Assembly (NCBI GenBank): GCA_934045075.1
Contig: OW203727.1
Location: forward strand, 12,191,501 to 12,255,500
Origin: Yponomeuta sedellus
Lineage: Eukaryota > Arthropoda > Insecta > Lepidoptera > Yponomeutidae
Length of the DNA: 64,000 nucleotides
Direction of reading: 5' to 3'
Positions 22,468 through 33,954 of this stretch are shown here, piece by piece; position 1 is the stretch's first letter, and each line of letters begins with the position of its first letter. A model generated the notes under the pieces. The model was not told where the DNA came from, searched no databases, and was given only the letters and a program-made list of their open reading frames with translations. The position numbers and the translations under genes are program-made.

Positions 22468-22727
22468 ATTATATATATATAAAGCTACAATCCGATATAC
22501 TCACTGACTGATCTAACATCCATACGTTTTCTCGGAAACGGTAAGATTTTGACGAAAATGATGTATGAGAAAGTTGTAGGAAATGTATGAATTACAGCCA
22601 TCCTATGAAGCCGATTTTTGAATTTCGAACGCGTTCCACTACGCGAGGGTGCTAACTCTGTCGTTTACCGACCGATTTGGATGAAATTTTCACCCGGCCT
22701 TTTCTTCGACACGCCATTTTCGGTTAT
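22468..22727 (+). repeat. Second copy of Helitron-like 5' part
   Basis: About 255 bp nearly identical to the first 255 bp of the preceding element (21146-21400). It breaks off at 'ccattttcggtt'. This suggests a tandem insertion or a truncated second copy. Confidence 0.85.
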
Positions 22728-22950
22728 AAAATAAAGTCTCGTTTTTTCCGGCTCGAAGGACCAACTTCAAAAAAATTTATTAAATCAAACTTTATTGCGG
22801 CCAATATAATTAATTACTGAAATGTTTAAAAAATGTTAAAAAAACGCTTCTTAATGATTTAATTAAATGTTCAAGTGACTTTTTGAGTGGTGGAAAACAA
22901 TATGCAATAATGAAACAATTCACGGAACGCAGCAGAATTAGTATTAACTG

Positions 22951-23449
22951 TTAAGGCCCCAGTACACATTGGCCCATCCTGGCCCACTCTTGTCATGGCC
23001 ATTGTGTACAGTGCAGACAATGGTGTGTAGTGGCGGACACTAATTTGTCCATCGTGGCGCGCAATCGGAAAGTTGTCGGTTTTTTGGACACACTTCAAAG
23101 GAATCGTGGCGTAGCGTGGCCCGTCCGTGTTCACAGTGTCCTATTGTTTAGTTCGTCACTGACCGCTGCGCTTACAGGGATGATCATTGGTCATAGAGTA
23201 CTTTTTTGTTGCGATGATTTTTTGTAAAAATACTTGAGTTTTAAATCGCTTAAAATATCCTTATGCCACAATGAAGATAAATCAAAAGACCTTCAAGTTT
23301 ATTGATTTATATGAACCCGTAATTTTGCACATTTTGCGGCATTTTTTTTAATAACTTGGTGGTGTACATACTTATGTAACACTTGTAAATAAATAAAATA
23401 AAATAAGTAAACAAAATAAATTTCTGGCCATTGTGTACTGGGGCCTTTA
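22951..23449. mobile_element. MITE with TTA duplications (PIF/Harbinger-like)
   Basis: A 493-bp element (22954-23446) begins 'AGGCCCCAGTACACATTGGC'. Its other end, read inwards, is 'AGGCCCCAGTACACAATGGC', one mismatch in 20. Flanked by TTA at 22951-22953 and 23447-23449. The 3-bp TWA-type duplication fits PIF/Harbinger. No transposase is present. Confidence 0.8.
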
Positions 23450-25440
23450 CTTGAGTTGTTGATACTGATTTTTTTATTTTCAGCCGACTTTTAAAAAGAA
23501 AGAAGTTCTCAGTTCGCTATTGTCTTCTTGTTTTTGTGTTTAAATATTTTTTTTTTTATATGATTTTAATGTTTACTAGAAGAGATGTGGTCTACAGGTG
23601 GTCCCATAATCACTAATTCAGGGTCTGATGATTTGTGGTTGAGAGCCTGAAGTGATTTGTTTATTTGATATAGTGACATGTTCATTTGCTTTCGGAGTAC
23701 ACAATTTTGCGGAGCCGTAATGATAGTCACAAAACATTTAAAAAATATATTTTAAACGAATAAAAATCTGATTGTAGTTGAGAATGTTTTTGTTTTTATA
23801 TTTTTCAAGTTGGTTTCCATTTTTAAAGACAAATATTTTTTCTATATCCGTATCCGTTCTGAGGGGATCGAATAGCAGCAGTGTTGCCAAATTAGGCAAT
23901 TTATCTGTATTTAAGTTATCTCAAAAGCTGAAATGACAAAAATTGAAACCTGCTCATCCATTTTTCGGTGACATTCGGGCAATTATCACGTCTTTAGATT
24001 TGAAAGATTATTTACTAAGTATTGAACTGTACGGTTTTGATAAGTAATAAAAAACGTCGATGGTCTTTTAATTTACATAAAAAGGTATTTTTATATTTTT
24101 TAGACGGAATGAGCAAAAAATGGTCAAGTACGACTTGGACTTAGAATGTTATTTAAACTAAAATACTTTTTAAGATTTTTTCTTAATAATTAAATTTTTT
24201 TTACGTTACATAGCACATTTGTACCTATATTAGTATTTTTGTACTCGAGTAATTCGTCTTGAAATAATTTATTATTTTTGTTCAAGACAAAGCTGTATTT
24301 ATTGTGGTACTAACCTTATTTAAAGTTACAGACGACAGCTGATCAATCTTAGCATTACTGTTAAATAGTTGTTTTTAAGTTATTGATGTGATGAGTGTGC
24401 TCATATTTTAAAAGTGAACGCGCTTTTGAGCGAATCTTATATGATTGAAATAAATATAGTGTCACCTTTCACATTCAATACTTTCACCTTCAGCACCTTT
24501 TGGTGTCTTCAAATTACTAAAGCATACTTTAAAAAAATAATTTGTTTTTTGAGTTGATAGATATATAGCTAAATCGTAGTACAGCATATTTTATTAGTTT
24601 GATTTTTCGTAAATGTTATGAAAATATTTGAAACAAACAAAATACCATACTGTTTTATGCGGCTCAAGTATATTCATCTACTACAGATATATTTTACGGT
24701 GATTCTGGCAACACAATCTGGCGACGCTGAATCCCGCCAATATTTGATTGAAAGCGTCACTTTTTCTTCTTCCTTTCGTACATTGTGCGTGGCGGAATTA
24801 CGTTTTGAAGTGAATAGAAGCTTGTTTGTGTGATTTGATTACAGAGTAAGTAAACTGCTGATTTACCTATCTACCTAATGCATTTTCGTCAAAAGTTGTT
24901 ACCTACTGAATTTCTTACAGTAGGTATCTACTTACTAAGAAATTAGGTTAACGTTACTGTACATTCATTATGATTTCGTGATACTTAACGAGATAGGAAA
25001 CCGTCAAAATTTGGTGTGCATAATACATAGATAGAAATAATCCAAGCCATATTCAAGTAGGTACTGTTCATAATTAGATAACTTATATGTCCTAAACGAT
25101 GATGGTCAGGCACTTATGCATATCTTAGCGTCTTAGTCGGTGATTTTGTTTCCTATCAACTTTATCCACAATCAGTTCTTTATTACGTTAACATCACTAA
25201 TCTTCGACACTAGGCATATAGGGTACCTAGATACCTACGCACCCTTTCATAGCAGCATTTAAATTTAACACACCGCAATTAATCACGGTGAGTTCTGACG
25301 AGTTGTTTGTTACGTACTAGGTAGGTAGGTACCTATATATAGCTACACGATATATATAGCTACACGAAAATTCATTTCAGTTGAAGTAAAGTTCTACTTA
25401 GAGTCTGACTAGAACTATCTTTTTCTTCTACGTTTAACAA
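23450..25440. other. No recognisable gene
   Basis: AT-rich. I see only 'taggtaggtaggtacc' near 25317 and a short duplicated 'tatatatagctacacga' near 25340-25375. Confidence 0.4.
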
Positions 25441-25458
25441 AAGTTCATCATTAATCGA

Positions 25459-26051
25459 GACGATTCAGGTTACAGCGCACAAGTACCAGCGCAAAAGCAA
25501 AAAGGGACAAACTTGCGAGGCCGGAGGCCGAGCTCCGCGGAGCGGGCACGAGGAACTCCGCCGCGGCGAGGCCGAAGGCCGAGCTCCGTTTAGGCCGAGG
25601 CCGAAGGCCGAGACGATTCAGGTTACGGCGCACAAGTACCAGCGCAAAAGCAAAATGGGACAAACTTGCGAGGCCGGAGGCCGAGCTCCGCGAAGCGGGC
25701 ACGAGGAACCCCGCCGTGGCGAGGCCAAAGGCCGAGCTCCGTCCAGGCCGAGGCCGAAGGCCGAGACCGTTCAATTTACGGTGCATAAGTACCAGCGCAA
25801 GAGCAAAGAGGGACAAACTTGCGAGGCCGGAGACCGAGCTCCGCGGAGCGGGCACGAGGAACCCCGCCGCGGCGAGGCCGAAGGCCGAGCTCCGTCCAGG
25901 CCGAGGCCGAAGGCCGAGACCATACATGTTCCCATGCAACAATTCACTACAATAAGTGTCTAGCGAGGCCCTAGGCCGAGCGCCGCGGAGAGCGGAGCTC
26001 GGAGCGGCTGGGGGTTGGCGCGCGTAAGCGCGCAGGGGGCTCGCCCCCTAG
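25459..26051 (+). mobile_element. Helitron-like element, GC-rich 154-bp repeats and 3' end
   Basis: Three 154-bp units start near 25459, 25613 and 25767. They are rich in 'gaggccgaaggccgagctcc' and CpG. A unique tail follows with the hairpins 'gcgcgcgtaagcgcgc' and 'gggggctcgccccc', then CTAG (26048-26051) and a flanking T. Hairpin plus CTRR before T is the hallmark of a Helitron 3' terminus. The 5' part is missing. Long open frames here are products of the GC-rich repeat. Confidence 0.75.
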
Positions 26052-26104
26052 TCATGTTATTATATATTTAAATAGTAATACAATGGCATGGAAGTGTTTT
26101 GAAG

Positions 26105-26235
26105 AATCCGGAACCGGCGTGCGGGCATGCGACGGCTTATGAACGTTGATGAAGCGAAGGTGATCTGTCAGGATCGTGGCAAGTGGCAGTCTCTGGTCTC
26201 TGCCTACACCTCTGCAACACAGGCGTGAGGCTATG
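26105..26235 (+). pseudogene. LINE ORF2 C-terminal fragment
   Basis: Reads 'MNVDEAKVICQDRGKWQSLV' followed by SAY on the plus strand, the same terminus as at 4656-4905 and 61676-61895, with ATGTATAT-rich sequence after it. Decayed copy. Confidence 0.6.
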
Positions 26236-26469
26236 TATATATGTATCTGTTTTGAAGAAGTCTGTCACCTGAATCATGTGAATCTCAATCAAACTTCGAA
26301 ATCAGGTAGTAACCACAGACGTTTCACAAATTTTAATGTTGTAAGTGGTAACTGTAGTATATACGGATGAGCCGATACAGTCACGGTAAACAAAATGTAT
26401 GTATTGACAAGTAGAACCACCCGCTTCCCAATTCGGACAGTGTGATCTTGTTACGACGTATATAAAATT

Positions 26470-26625
26470 AAAAAAATTGCACCCAACACAATCGCTCTGG
26501 TCCCAAACTAGGATGCTCTATGCTATGGTAACTAGGCAAGGACATCACACACACGGAAATTGAACCCACGAACTCCAGTATGGTAATCAGACGTGATACG
26601 GCTAGACTAACGAGACAATCCACGT
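26470..26625 (-). repeat. tRNA-derived SINE (family X)
   Basis: On the minus strand: head with 'gtctcgttagtctag' (A-box like) and 'gtgggttcaatttcc' (B-box like), then 'ttgcctagttaccatagc' and 'ggaccagagcgattgtg'. Related pieces at 33630 and 44140. From 26626 to 27250 nothing else is recognised. Confidence 0.65.
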
Positions 26626-27249
26626 GTATAGTTATGCTAGTCCTTTATTAGTACCTACTGAGCTCTGTGAGTTTCGCGCACCCTAGGCAACAGCGTGCTC
26701 TTGACGTTGATTGACAAATCCTTTTACTGCGATGGCCAACCTCGTTTGCCACGATACGCTAAGGAGAAGTAATACAACCACGAGTGATTAGTAACAAATG
26801 CCAAGAAGAATGGAATAGAAAAGGTTTTATTCACAAATTAATTTAACACAGTACACTTAAAGCAAAAAAACCGCATGCGATCCAAAATTTTGCACAATAT
26901 AAAAGAGTAAAGCAATAACAAAAGAAGTCATGTAAATACCGTGCCAATAAAGGCCCACGACCTTATTTAGAAAAACACGAATGCTTTTGTTATTTAATCT
27001 GTGATTACGTCTTTTCCTTGTAAAATCTCCACTACAGACTAATTTAGTCAGCCTTTTTAGGAATTGTGTTATTTACAAAAGGTCGTTACGGTCTTATTTA
27101 TAAAAACAAGTTTCCTTTAAACACTCGATAAGCGCCATTTAAAATAGTCTTTGGTAGAGATTTTGCAAGGAAAAGACGTAACCATTGGCTAAATAAAATG
27201 CCTCTGAAGAGTGCTTTAGAGGAATCCTTATATTGTAAAGAAGCCCTTC

Positions 27250-27405
27250 GTTATCGTTATCAACCCTTGTATGTCCCCACTGCTGGGGCACGGGTCTCTT
27301 CCTGCATCGCAGGAAGGTTAGGCCATACTCCACCACGGTGGCCAAGTCCGGGTTGGCGGAGGATTGCAAGGCAGTGGCGGGCCTTACAGTCAGAAGTATA
27401 AGCCC
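27250..27405 (-). repeat. 5S-like SINE, 3' fragment
   Basis: Well preserved distal part ('ggggcacgggtctcttcctg', 'caagtccgggttgg'); the head is missing. From 27406 to 28085 there is only a short hairpin near 27612-27645. Confidence 0.8.
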
Positions 27406-28087
27406 TTAAGTCTTAATTATAAAAAGTCTATTCCACTAAACTATTGTTAAAACGAAGTTAAAGCTAGTTTGTAACAGCTATTTCTACCATAAACTTGCAT
27501 ATCTTAACTCCATGTAAAGAGTGTTTTAATGGTATCGAGTTTTTCAAAATAAGGCGGTTATTGTTGAGAACTTTGTTCACATTTAATTAATATTGTATAC
27601 TAAATAAAAGCTTATTTCATTTTGGTGCGGGACCAAATGAAATACCTTTTTACCTTACAATCCGTGCAACTTTTGGAACGTTTCTCCAAAAAACTGCCTT
27701 TTGCTTTAGGTACTTTGAAACATTTCACATAAATATTACCTTAACAACCAAATACTCCCTAAAGTCTTAATAAATGGTGGCGAGAGATATGCAAGTTTAT
27801 TTGTTCCAGCGAGTTATAAGCTCGCAAATATAAAGTTACTACTTTCCTTTGTTTACACTTGTACGATTTTGAGAGGTTTAATTTTATATGAAAACGAGTT
27901 AGAGTGGAAATAAAGCATGAGAGAGTGTAATTAAGGATACTGGGTTAATTCCTCCTTCACGTGCCTATATGAATTAGCGGAGTTTATAACACGAGTATTA
28001 CGAGAATCGTTAATATAGGTATCTATAATTACCAGTTCATTCACATTCAATCCTTTAGCAGGAAATCATATCATCACATCACACTTC

Positions 28088-28200
28088 ACACTAATATTAT
28101 AAAGGCGAAAGTTTGTGAGTGTGTATGTTTGCTACTTCTTCACGTCTAAACGGTTTTTAATCAAATTTAGTATGGTGTTAGCTGACACCCTGAATTAACA
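28088..28200 (+). mobile_element. Helitron 5' end fragment
   Basis: 'actaatattataaaggcgaa' followed by 'agtttgtgagtgtgtatg' is the stereotyped 5' end of a very common lepidopteran Helitron group, as I recall it. A second start of this type is at 63728. No 3' end follows. Confidence 0.6.
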
Positions 28201-28261
28201 CATAGATCACGGGAAATGTATATTATTAATGTATTTAACTAAAACTATAAATTTATTTTAG

Positions 28262-28395
28262 TACAATTTGGAGCTGAGCAGGTGGAGCAATTTCTTTCAG
28301 ACAACCCACGATGGAGAGTTGCTGAAGGAAAAGTGAGACGGGTAGTTGGTGCAAATATGAATATTGATATACATACTTACATAGCTCTCCCCTAA
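28262..28395 (-). repeat. Family T SINE body
   Basis: 'gcaatttctttcagacaacc' and 'gatggagagttgctgaagg' match the body at 54930-55150. Confidence 0.6.
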
Positions 28396-28464
28396 TGAGC
28401 ATTGTGACATCATTGCGGGTAATGAACATATATTATATTAAATAAATAAAATAAATAAATAAAT

Positions 28465-28555
28465 AATCCCTACGCTGGGCATGCGGGTTGGGGTCGCACT
28501 TCGGTAGAATAGTACTGCAGAAAGCGTTAATGCCCACCGCCCGGTTTCAACTTAA
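28465..28555 (+). repeat. Dispersed repeat fragment
   Basis: 'cctacgctgggcatgcggg' and 'gtagaatagtactgcag' match 19908-19990. Confidence 0.65.
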
Positions 28556-28789
28556 ATAAAATTAAATCAATAAATGGGCACAAAAAAGTATGCCTAGATA
28601 CGATCGCCGTAGTCTAGTAGGTAATTGCTACGAAGCGTAGGCGACGTAGCTAGTGCTACACGCGTAGCAAAATGCTGCTACGCTCACTGTTAACATTGAT
28701 CCTCGTCCCATATTAAAACGATAAAAGTAATTCACCACATTAGCTATTACAGAGTAGATAGAAGAAATATAAGTTCATTATTAGTTAGA

Positions 28790-29010
28790 AGTAGTGGTAG
28801 CGGAGCGGTAGTACGCCGGCTTCTCAATCGGGAGGTCATGGGTTCGAATCCCGGCATGCACCAAAGACTTTGTTTTCTAAGTTATGTACATTTTTGAAGT
28901 AACAAAACCACTCACTCACTGTGGAGAAAAAGATCGTGAGGAAACCCTAGTGACTGAAGTGTTAACAAACCTCAGCACTTGCTACGCTAAGTGCGGAAAT
29001 CTCAGGTATA
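28790..29010 (+). repeat. tRNA-derived SINE (family M), intact head
   Basis: Head 'gtggtagcggagcggtag' (A-box region) and 'gggttcgaatcccggc' (perfect B box), then 'gactttgttttctaagttat', 'caaaaccactcactcac' and 'gtgaggaaacc'. This defines the family used elsewhere in this annotation. From 29011 to 29400 nothing else except a hairpin-SINE 3' scrap ('aatgcactaactcgtgct') near 29376. Confidence 0.85.
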
Positions 29011-29404
29011 ACTAACTAGCTATTGCAACAATTCGTTTGAAAACTAATCCCAAAATCGAATACCAGTTCTCATGCCGCGTGTAACGTAATAACGTCTCAT
29101 TCGCATAAGACCTTAACTTAAGCACTTAAGTGTAGGAGCAAAATACAGCAACAAAAAGCTTTATATAAGCAACAACAACAGAAACAGACTGAAATCCTTT
29201 TATTTAACATTGAATACGCGCGTAATCCCAAAGCCCCTTGTATGCAATTCCCGTGCCGCGCTGAAACGCAGTTAGCTCTGCGCGCTGTAAGGGTTAACTT
29301 ACATTTTTGTTGTGTTAGAAGTTGTATAAAATTCGTATGTTATAATTGGTATATAGGATTGGTTATATTCTTTTTAATGCACTAACTCGTGCTAAGCACA
29401 ATTT

Positions 29405-29860
29405 AAAAAAAAAATATTTAAAAAAATAAAAGAACCCGACTGCAGTGATAAATCAACTGAAAGGGAAAAAATAAGATAATTTTATTTTCAAATGCTAATG
29501 TCAAATCAGAAGAGTTCATGCTGCTTTACTTGAGGGACAAAATAATATAACTTTATAAGCATTATTTGCTCAAACTGTTGCATTTATTATTTTATATAAA
29601 ATGTTGCAGTCGGGACCCATTACTGTTTGTTTAAAGTCCTCTAATGGGTCCCGACTGCATCATTTTACATAAAATAATAAATGCAACAGTTTGAGCAAAT
29701 AATGCTTATAAAGTTATATTATTTGGTCCCTCAAGTAAAGCAGCATGAACTCTTCTGATTTGACATTAGCATTTGAAAATAAAATTATTATATTTTTTCC
29801 CTTTCAGTTGATTTATCACTGCAGTCGGGTTCTTTTATTTTTTTAAATATTTTTTTTATT
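29405..29860. mobile_element. Inverted dimer of a 185-bp MITE
   Basis: The arms 29405-29619 and 29645-29860 are near-perfect reverse complements around a 25-bp loop. Each arm is itself bounded by inverted 'cccgactgca' (29434-29443 and about 29605-29615 in the left arm), so the structure is two MITE-like units head to head. No coding capacity. From 29861 to 30400 nothing is recognised. Confidence 0.85.
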
Positions 29861-30399
29861 TTTGACCTTTTAGTGACTCAGTAAAACGATAAAATTTAAA
29901 GGTCCATCTGTTCTGTTTACATGCTTTAAATCGTTATAGGTATTATTTTATTTCCTAAATGAATTTTAGTTTATTGCTTTATTTTCTTTTGTTCGACAAT
30001 GGACATGTCTCGGCAAAACATAAATATTTTTACTGATATACTTGTTTGATATAGTCATAGGTACCACCTGCCTGCATTAATACATTTATGTCGTACGATA
30101 TTTTTTAGCTAGTTTTATGAATATGGTCTAATGGTGTTAAACTATCTAGAATATTTGCAAAGGAAACGACAGATTTTTTTTCTTTATTATCCTTACATAA
30201 ATTGTCTGTTTTTTATGTAGCCTAAAAACGCTCCACTGCACCTAGTTATTTAATGTAAACGATTGTAGGTGGGGACTGGAATAGTCACGAATTATCTCTT
30301 CGACCTGAACGGCGCTCAGCTTTCGACATCTCCAGAGTAGAATTCTTCGTGCTTGCATTGCTGGGCACAGTCTTCGGTCTCGCTAATTACTTAGAATAA

Positions 30400-30715
30400 G
30401 GACTTGTAAATGGGAACATAAATGGTCTGAGCCTTCAGCCGCGGCCTGTACAAAGGCGCCACAGGTTTCCTCCTAACAGCAACTTTAAGTTACTGTCGCG
30501 GCCTTCGGCCGCGCTAATAGTCTCTCCATTTGGCATCAGCGTAAATAGAGCTCAGCATTTGGAATCGCCGTGGGAGTATTCCTCTAGCCCGCTTCACAGC
30601 CTTCGGCCGTGCCGCGACCTGTATTGAGCTCGGCCTTAAACCTCGTCGCGGCAAGTTTCCTCGCACCCGCATGATGGGGCTCGGCCTTCGGCCTGGCGTA
30701 GTTATTTAAAGTTGT
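30400..30715 (-). repeat. Decayed GC-rich Helitron-like repeat
   Basis: 'gcggccttcggccgcg', 'agctcggcctt' and 'gggctcggccttcggcctgg' are degenerate forms of the 154-bp repeat at 25459 and 52210. Same orientation as the latter. From 30716 to 31590 nothing is recognised. Confidence 0.6.
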
Positions 30716-31589
30716 GGCATGGGCGTGGAGACATACAAAATCTTGGTTTTCTGAATGCCAAAATATTACCGGTATTAAAATGAAACTATAACAAATTCAT
30801 CTTGAGGTGGCCCCCTAAAGCATTGAAAAATTTTACTGAATATTTAGGTGTAGATAAGCAATCTTTGGTCTCACAAGTGAACAGGAAACCTAACACAAAA
30901 TCATAATCTTATTTTCGGAGGAAACGAGATAAAATTCGTTAAGATGAATAGAGCTAGAATTTTTTAAAATTTCATGGGTCCTACGATACGAGGTCACGGA
31001 GGATCCGTCTTCGGTTACCAGTGAGAGCGTTCAAATATTTTTTATCATTTATTGTTTCTTCTTTGAACCCAGCTTGTCTGACTATGACCGCACAGGGGAA
31101 AAGGAGTAACATGCTACACTTTATATATTTTGTTCAGTTAGTTTTGGTCTAAGTGTCAGTAGGAAATTAATATCAGTGTTAAGAAATTAATATTTTTTTC
31201 TCAAACATGCTCGGAAATGTTTGTGTTATTACCATGAAATAAAGCCACAAAGTTTCTCTTTTATGGCTCCCGCCTCACTTTACTGGCCTAAGCCAGTAAA
31301 GTAAGTATGAAAATCCATTACCGTCCGCTGCTCTAACTTTTTAAATTTACTTACTAAAATTAAACTGACCAAGGAAAAATTACATACAGCCAACCACCTA
31401 CTAAGTTATGTAAGCATACTTGCAAGATAAAAAAAAAACAATCTATGGTATTGGTTTTTGCGCGGTTAAACATGGTGCTCAAATATGTTCGTGTATTTAA
31501 AAAATAAAAAAGGCGGCAAACTAAACTATTATTTCTTAATTACCTAGTAATTATTTTAATATTAATATTTCCTCGCATTGTTTGAGAAA

Positions 31590-31725
31590 AGCATTATACA
31601 ATCCTCGGCCGGAACAGGGATTGCAGGACTCGTTCTAGACGGCCTCGTCTACGACTCGGCCGTCTATCCCAAACTCGTCCAGCAATCCCTTACTTCTCGG
31701 CCTCTGCAGTAATGTATTATTACCC
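31590..31725. repeat. Imperfect foldback
   Basis: 'cagggattgcaggactcg' near 31615 pairs with 'cgtccagcaatccctt' near 31676, and 'ctagacggcc' pairs with 'ggccgtctat'. The outer parts are weaker. Probably a small MITE. Confidence 0.5.
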
Positions 31726-31774
31726 CCTATGAGGTTGATATTTCTTAAATTAATGAGATAAACGAATGGCGTAG

Positions 31775-32815
31775 AAAGAAATAAACACTTTATCGGCATT
31801 ATTTCTTTCAGCACTTATATCGTTTCTATAAACGGTTTGTTTACATGTAGAGCAAAGCTGATATTATGTAAATTTATACATCTAATAGAATAAATATATG
31901 CCAGCGCCATCTAGTGGCTAAAAGTGGTACTGTAGGACAGGGTTTCTGCAGACAAGAAGAGAAACGTTATTTCAGCACGACAGCACGTACTTAGGGATCT
32001 ATTTATTGAATCAATATGAAACTTACTAAGGATTACGGATTAGTAACTGTGCTACTCGCACCACAGCGCAAAGCGGGGTATATTACCTACGTCACTAGTC
32101 GTGCCAATCATTAGTGGACAGTCAGTATTGGTCGAAGTGATTGGTCGAAGTGATTGGTCGAGTGCTCAAATACTATCCAATTTTGTTTAATATTATGTAG
32201 GGCCTTCGGGCAAAACCATACCGCAATTTAGAACACAAACAGCGCCATCTGTGGTTGGGTAGAGGAACTAATGCTACAGTACTTTAATTACTTAGAAGTG
32301 AATATTATTTGTGTTGCGTTTGTTCTCTATTAATGCTGATTTTATGTAATCAACGATACCCGCAAAATTCTCTTTTAAATACTTTGCACGTGTTAGGCGT
32401 AGTTAAACAAAATTATTTAATTAAATGAATGATCTAGAAGGATCAAACCACTTTATAGGAATTATTTATTTCCGCATTTGTACCGATTCTATAAATGGTT
32501 TGTTTACATGTAGACCAAAGCCGAAATTATGTATACACATGTATTAGAATAAATAAAATATAGCAGCGCCATCAAGTGGCTAAAACGGGTACTTTAATTG
32601 CTTAGAAGTAAATATTATTTTTTGTTCCGTTGGTTCTCTATTATTAATGCTGATTTTATGTAACCTACGTCATCCGCAAAATTCTGTTTTAAATATTTCA
32701 CACCTGTTAGGGGTAGTTCAATAAAATTTGTATTCGAATTCAATAAACTAAATATAACTGCGCCATCTAGTGGCTCCTAGCTGTACTTTAACGAAGCTTC
32801 TTAACGAATTTTATT
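31775..32815 (+). repeat. Degenerate tandem copies of a 'cgccatctagtgg' repeat
   Basis: 'agcgccatctagtggct' or variants occur at about 31902, 32240, 32562 and 32757. Between them are shared blocks such as 'ggtttgtttacatgtag' (31833, 32497), 'ttaatgctgattttatgtaa' (32329, 32647) and 'gtgttaggcgtagtt' (32390, 32704). The copies are diverged, so the array is old. Confidence 0.7.
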
Positions 32816-32819
32816 TTTC

Positions 32820-32990
32820 GTCACGGTTCTGATCGCATAATTATGATTTTATATAGCCTATGACACCCGCGCAAGGATGCCGAATCGAATGACACCTTGT
32901 TTAACAAAATCTGACCATTGGTTAAGGAGTTATGAGGGAACATAGAATCGGACATACTTACATACATACATACATACGCACTAAACACAT
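32820..32990 (+). repeat. Retroposon 3' end with (CATA)n tail
   Basis: 'gattttatatagcctatgac', 'ggttaaggagttatgaggga' and five CATA units look like a LINE 3' end common in insects. It continues directly from the preceding array. Confidence 0.5.
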
Positions 32991-32997
32991 TACCCTC

Positions 32998-33040
32998 CCG
33001 GCATGGGTGGAATTTTCGGCCTCTAAATAGGTGTTTAAAA
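32998..33040 (+). repeat. Hairpin-SINE 3' arm fragment
   Basis: 'ggcatgggtggaattttcgg' and 'cctctaaataggtg' only. From 33041 to 33412 nothing is recognised. Confidence 0.75.
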
Positions 33041-33412
33041 TGTAGGATTTGTTTTAAAATGTGCAATTTTCAATACAAGGCCAATAGAGTTAGTAGTTTT
33101 TAAAAAAACTTTTGTTCAAGCACTTTGGAGTGTTTTTACTTTGACTTTACTTAATTATCTAACAAATAATTGCATGTTTTCTCTTACTAAATCTTAAAAC
33201 TTAAAAAAAAATATGTTTTAAGCGTCCATGATTGTCCTACCAAGTAAAGGTAGTAAGATCTACTACTAGTGGACATTTATCAAAAATATCTATATTCATT
33301 ATTTTTCAGTCGTACAAAATGTAACGGCAGCTTTTTACAATTAGGTAAATTTTACACAACAGCCATCTCCCTACTTATGATTTTACTATGTGAATAAAAT
33401 GAACTTTCACAC

Positions 33413-33616
33413 AATATAATAACTTAAAAACCTATTTAGAGGCTAAAAATTTCACCCATGCCGGGATTCGAACCCGCAACCTCTGGCTATCCGTGCCAGA
33501 GGTTGCGGGTTCGAATCCCGGCATGGGTGAAATTGTTAGCCTCTAAATAGGTTTTTAAATTTGTTCCTTAGCACGGGTTAGTGCAGTAAAATAAAATTAG
33601 TATAATATAATAACTT
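33413..33616 (+). mobile_element. Hairpin-SINE, palindromic form with 13-bp TSD
   Basis: Element 33426-33603 lies between identical 'aatataataactt' copies (33413-33425, 33604-33616). Two inverse copies of arm plus B-box half meet at 'ccgtgccagagg', followed by the 3' end 'gcacgggttagtgca'. The exact duplication shows that the palindrome itself was inserted. Confidence 0.92.
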
Positions 33617-33629
33617 GTACTGATCGCAT

Positions 33630-33690
33630 ACTAGCATGGCCTATGCAATGGTAACCAAGCAATTACATCACAAACAATAACGATAAATGG
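33630..33690 (-). repeat. Family X SINE fragment
   Basis: 'gcaatggtaaccaagcaatt' and 'acatcaca' match the reverse of the family X body. The sequence to 33950 is otherwise unassigned. Confidence 0.45.
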
Positions 33691-33954
33691 GGTTTGGATT
33701 AGGTAAAACATATTTATCGTCTCTGAATCAGCAAAAAAAACTATAAAATTTGGCCGGCGTAGTGTGACATAGCCCTTAGGCGTTTGCGTTTAATTGCTCC
33801 CGGATAGTAGCGAATCTAGAATCTGCTACCGCGGAGCAGCAGAAACTTCTCGGAATTTTCCTTGCGCTCACTGTGATTTTTACCGTATTAGATTGGGGAG
33901 TCCCGGGACCAATGTTGTGTCACGTGTGATCTGAGTTAGCTGTAATCGGTGAAG

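Noticed and set aside
21292..22469. Several frames of 70-120 codons
   Set aside because: They lie within the Helitron-like element and its 176-bp repeats, with no Rep or helicase motif.
25451..25963. Open frames of up to 163 codons on both strands
   Set aside because: All frames stay open because the 154-bp GC-rich repeat lacks stop codons. The same happens at 52201-52772. No domain is recognisable.
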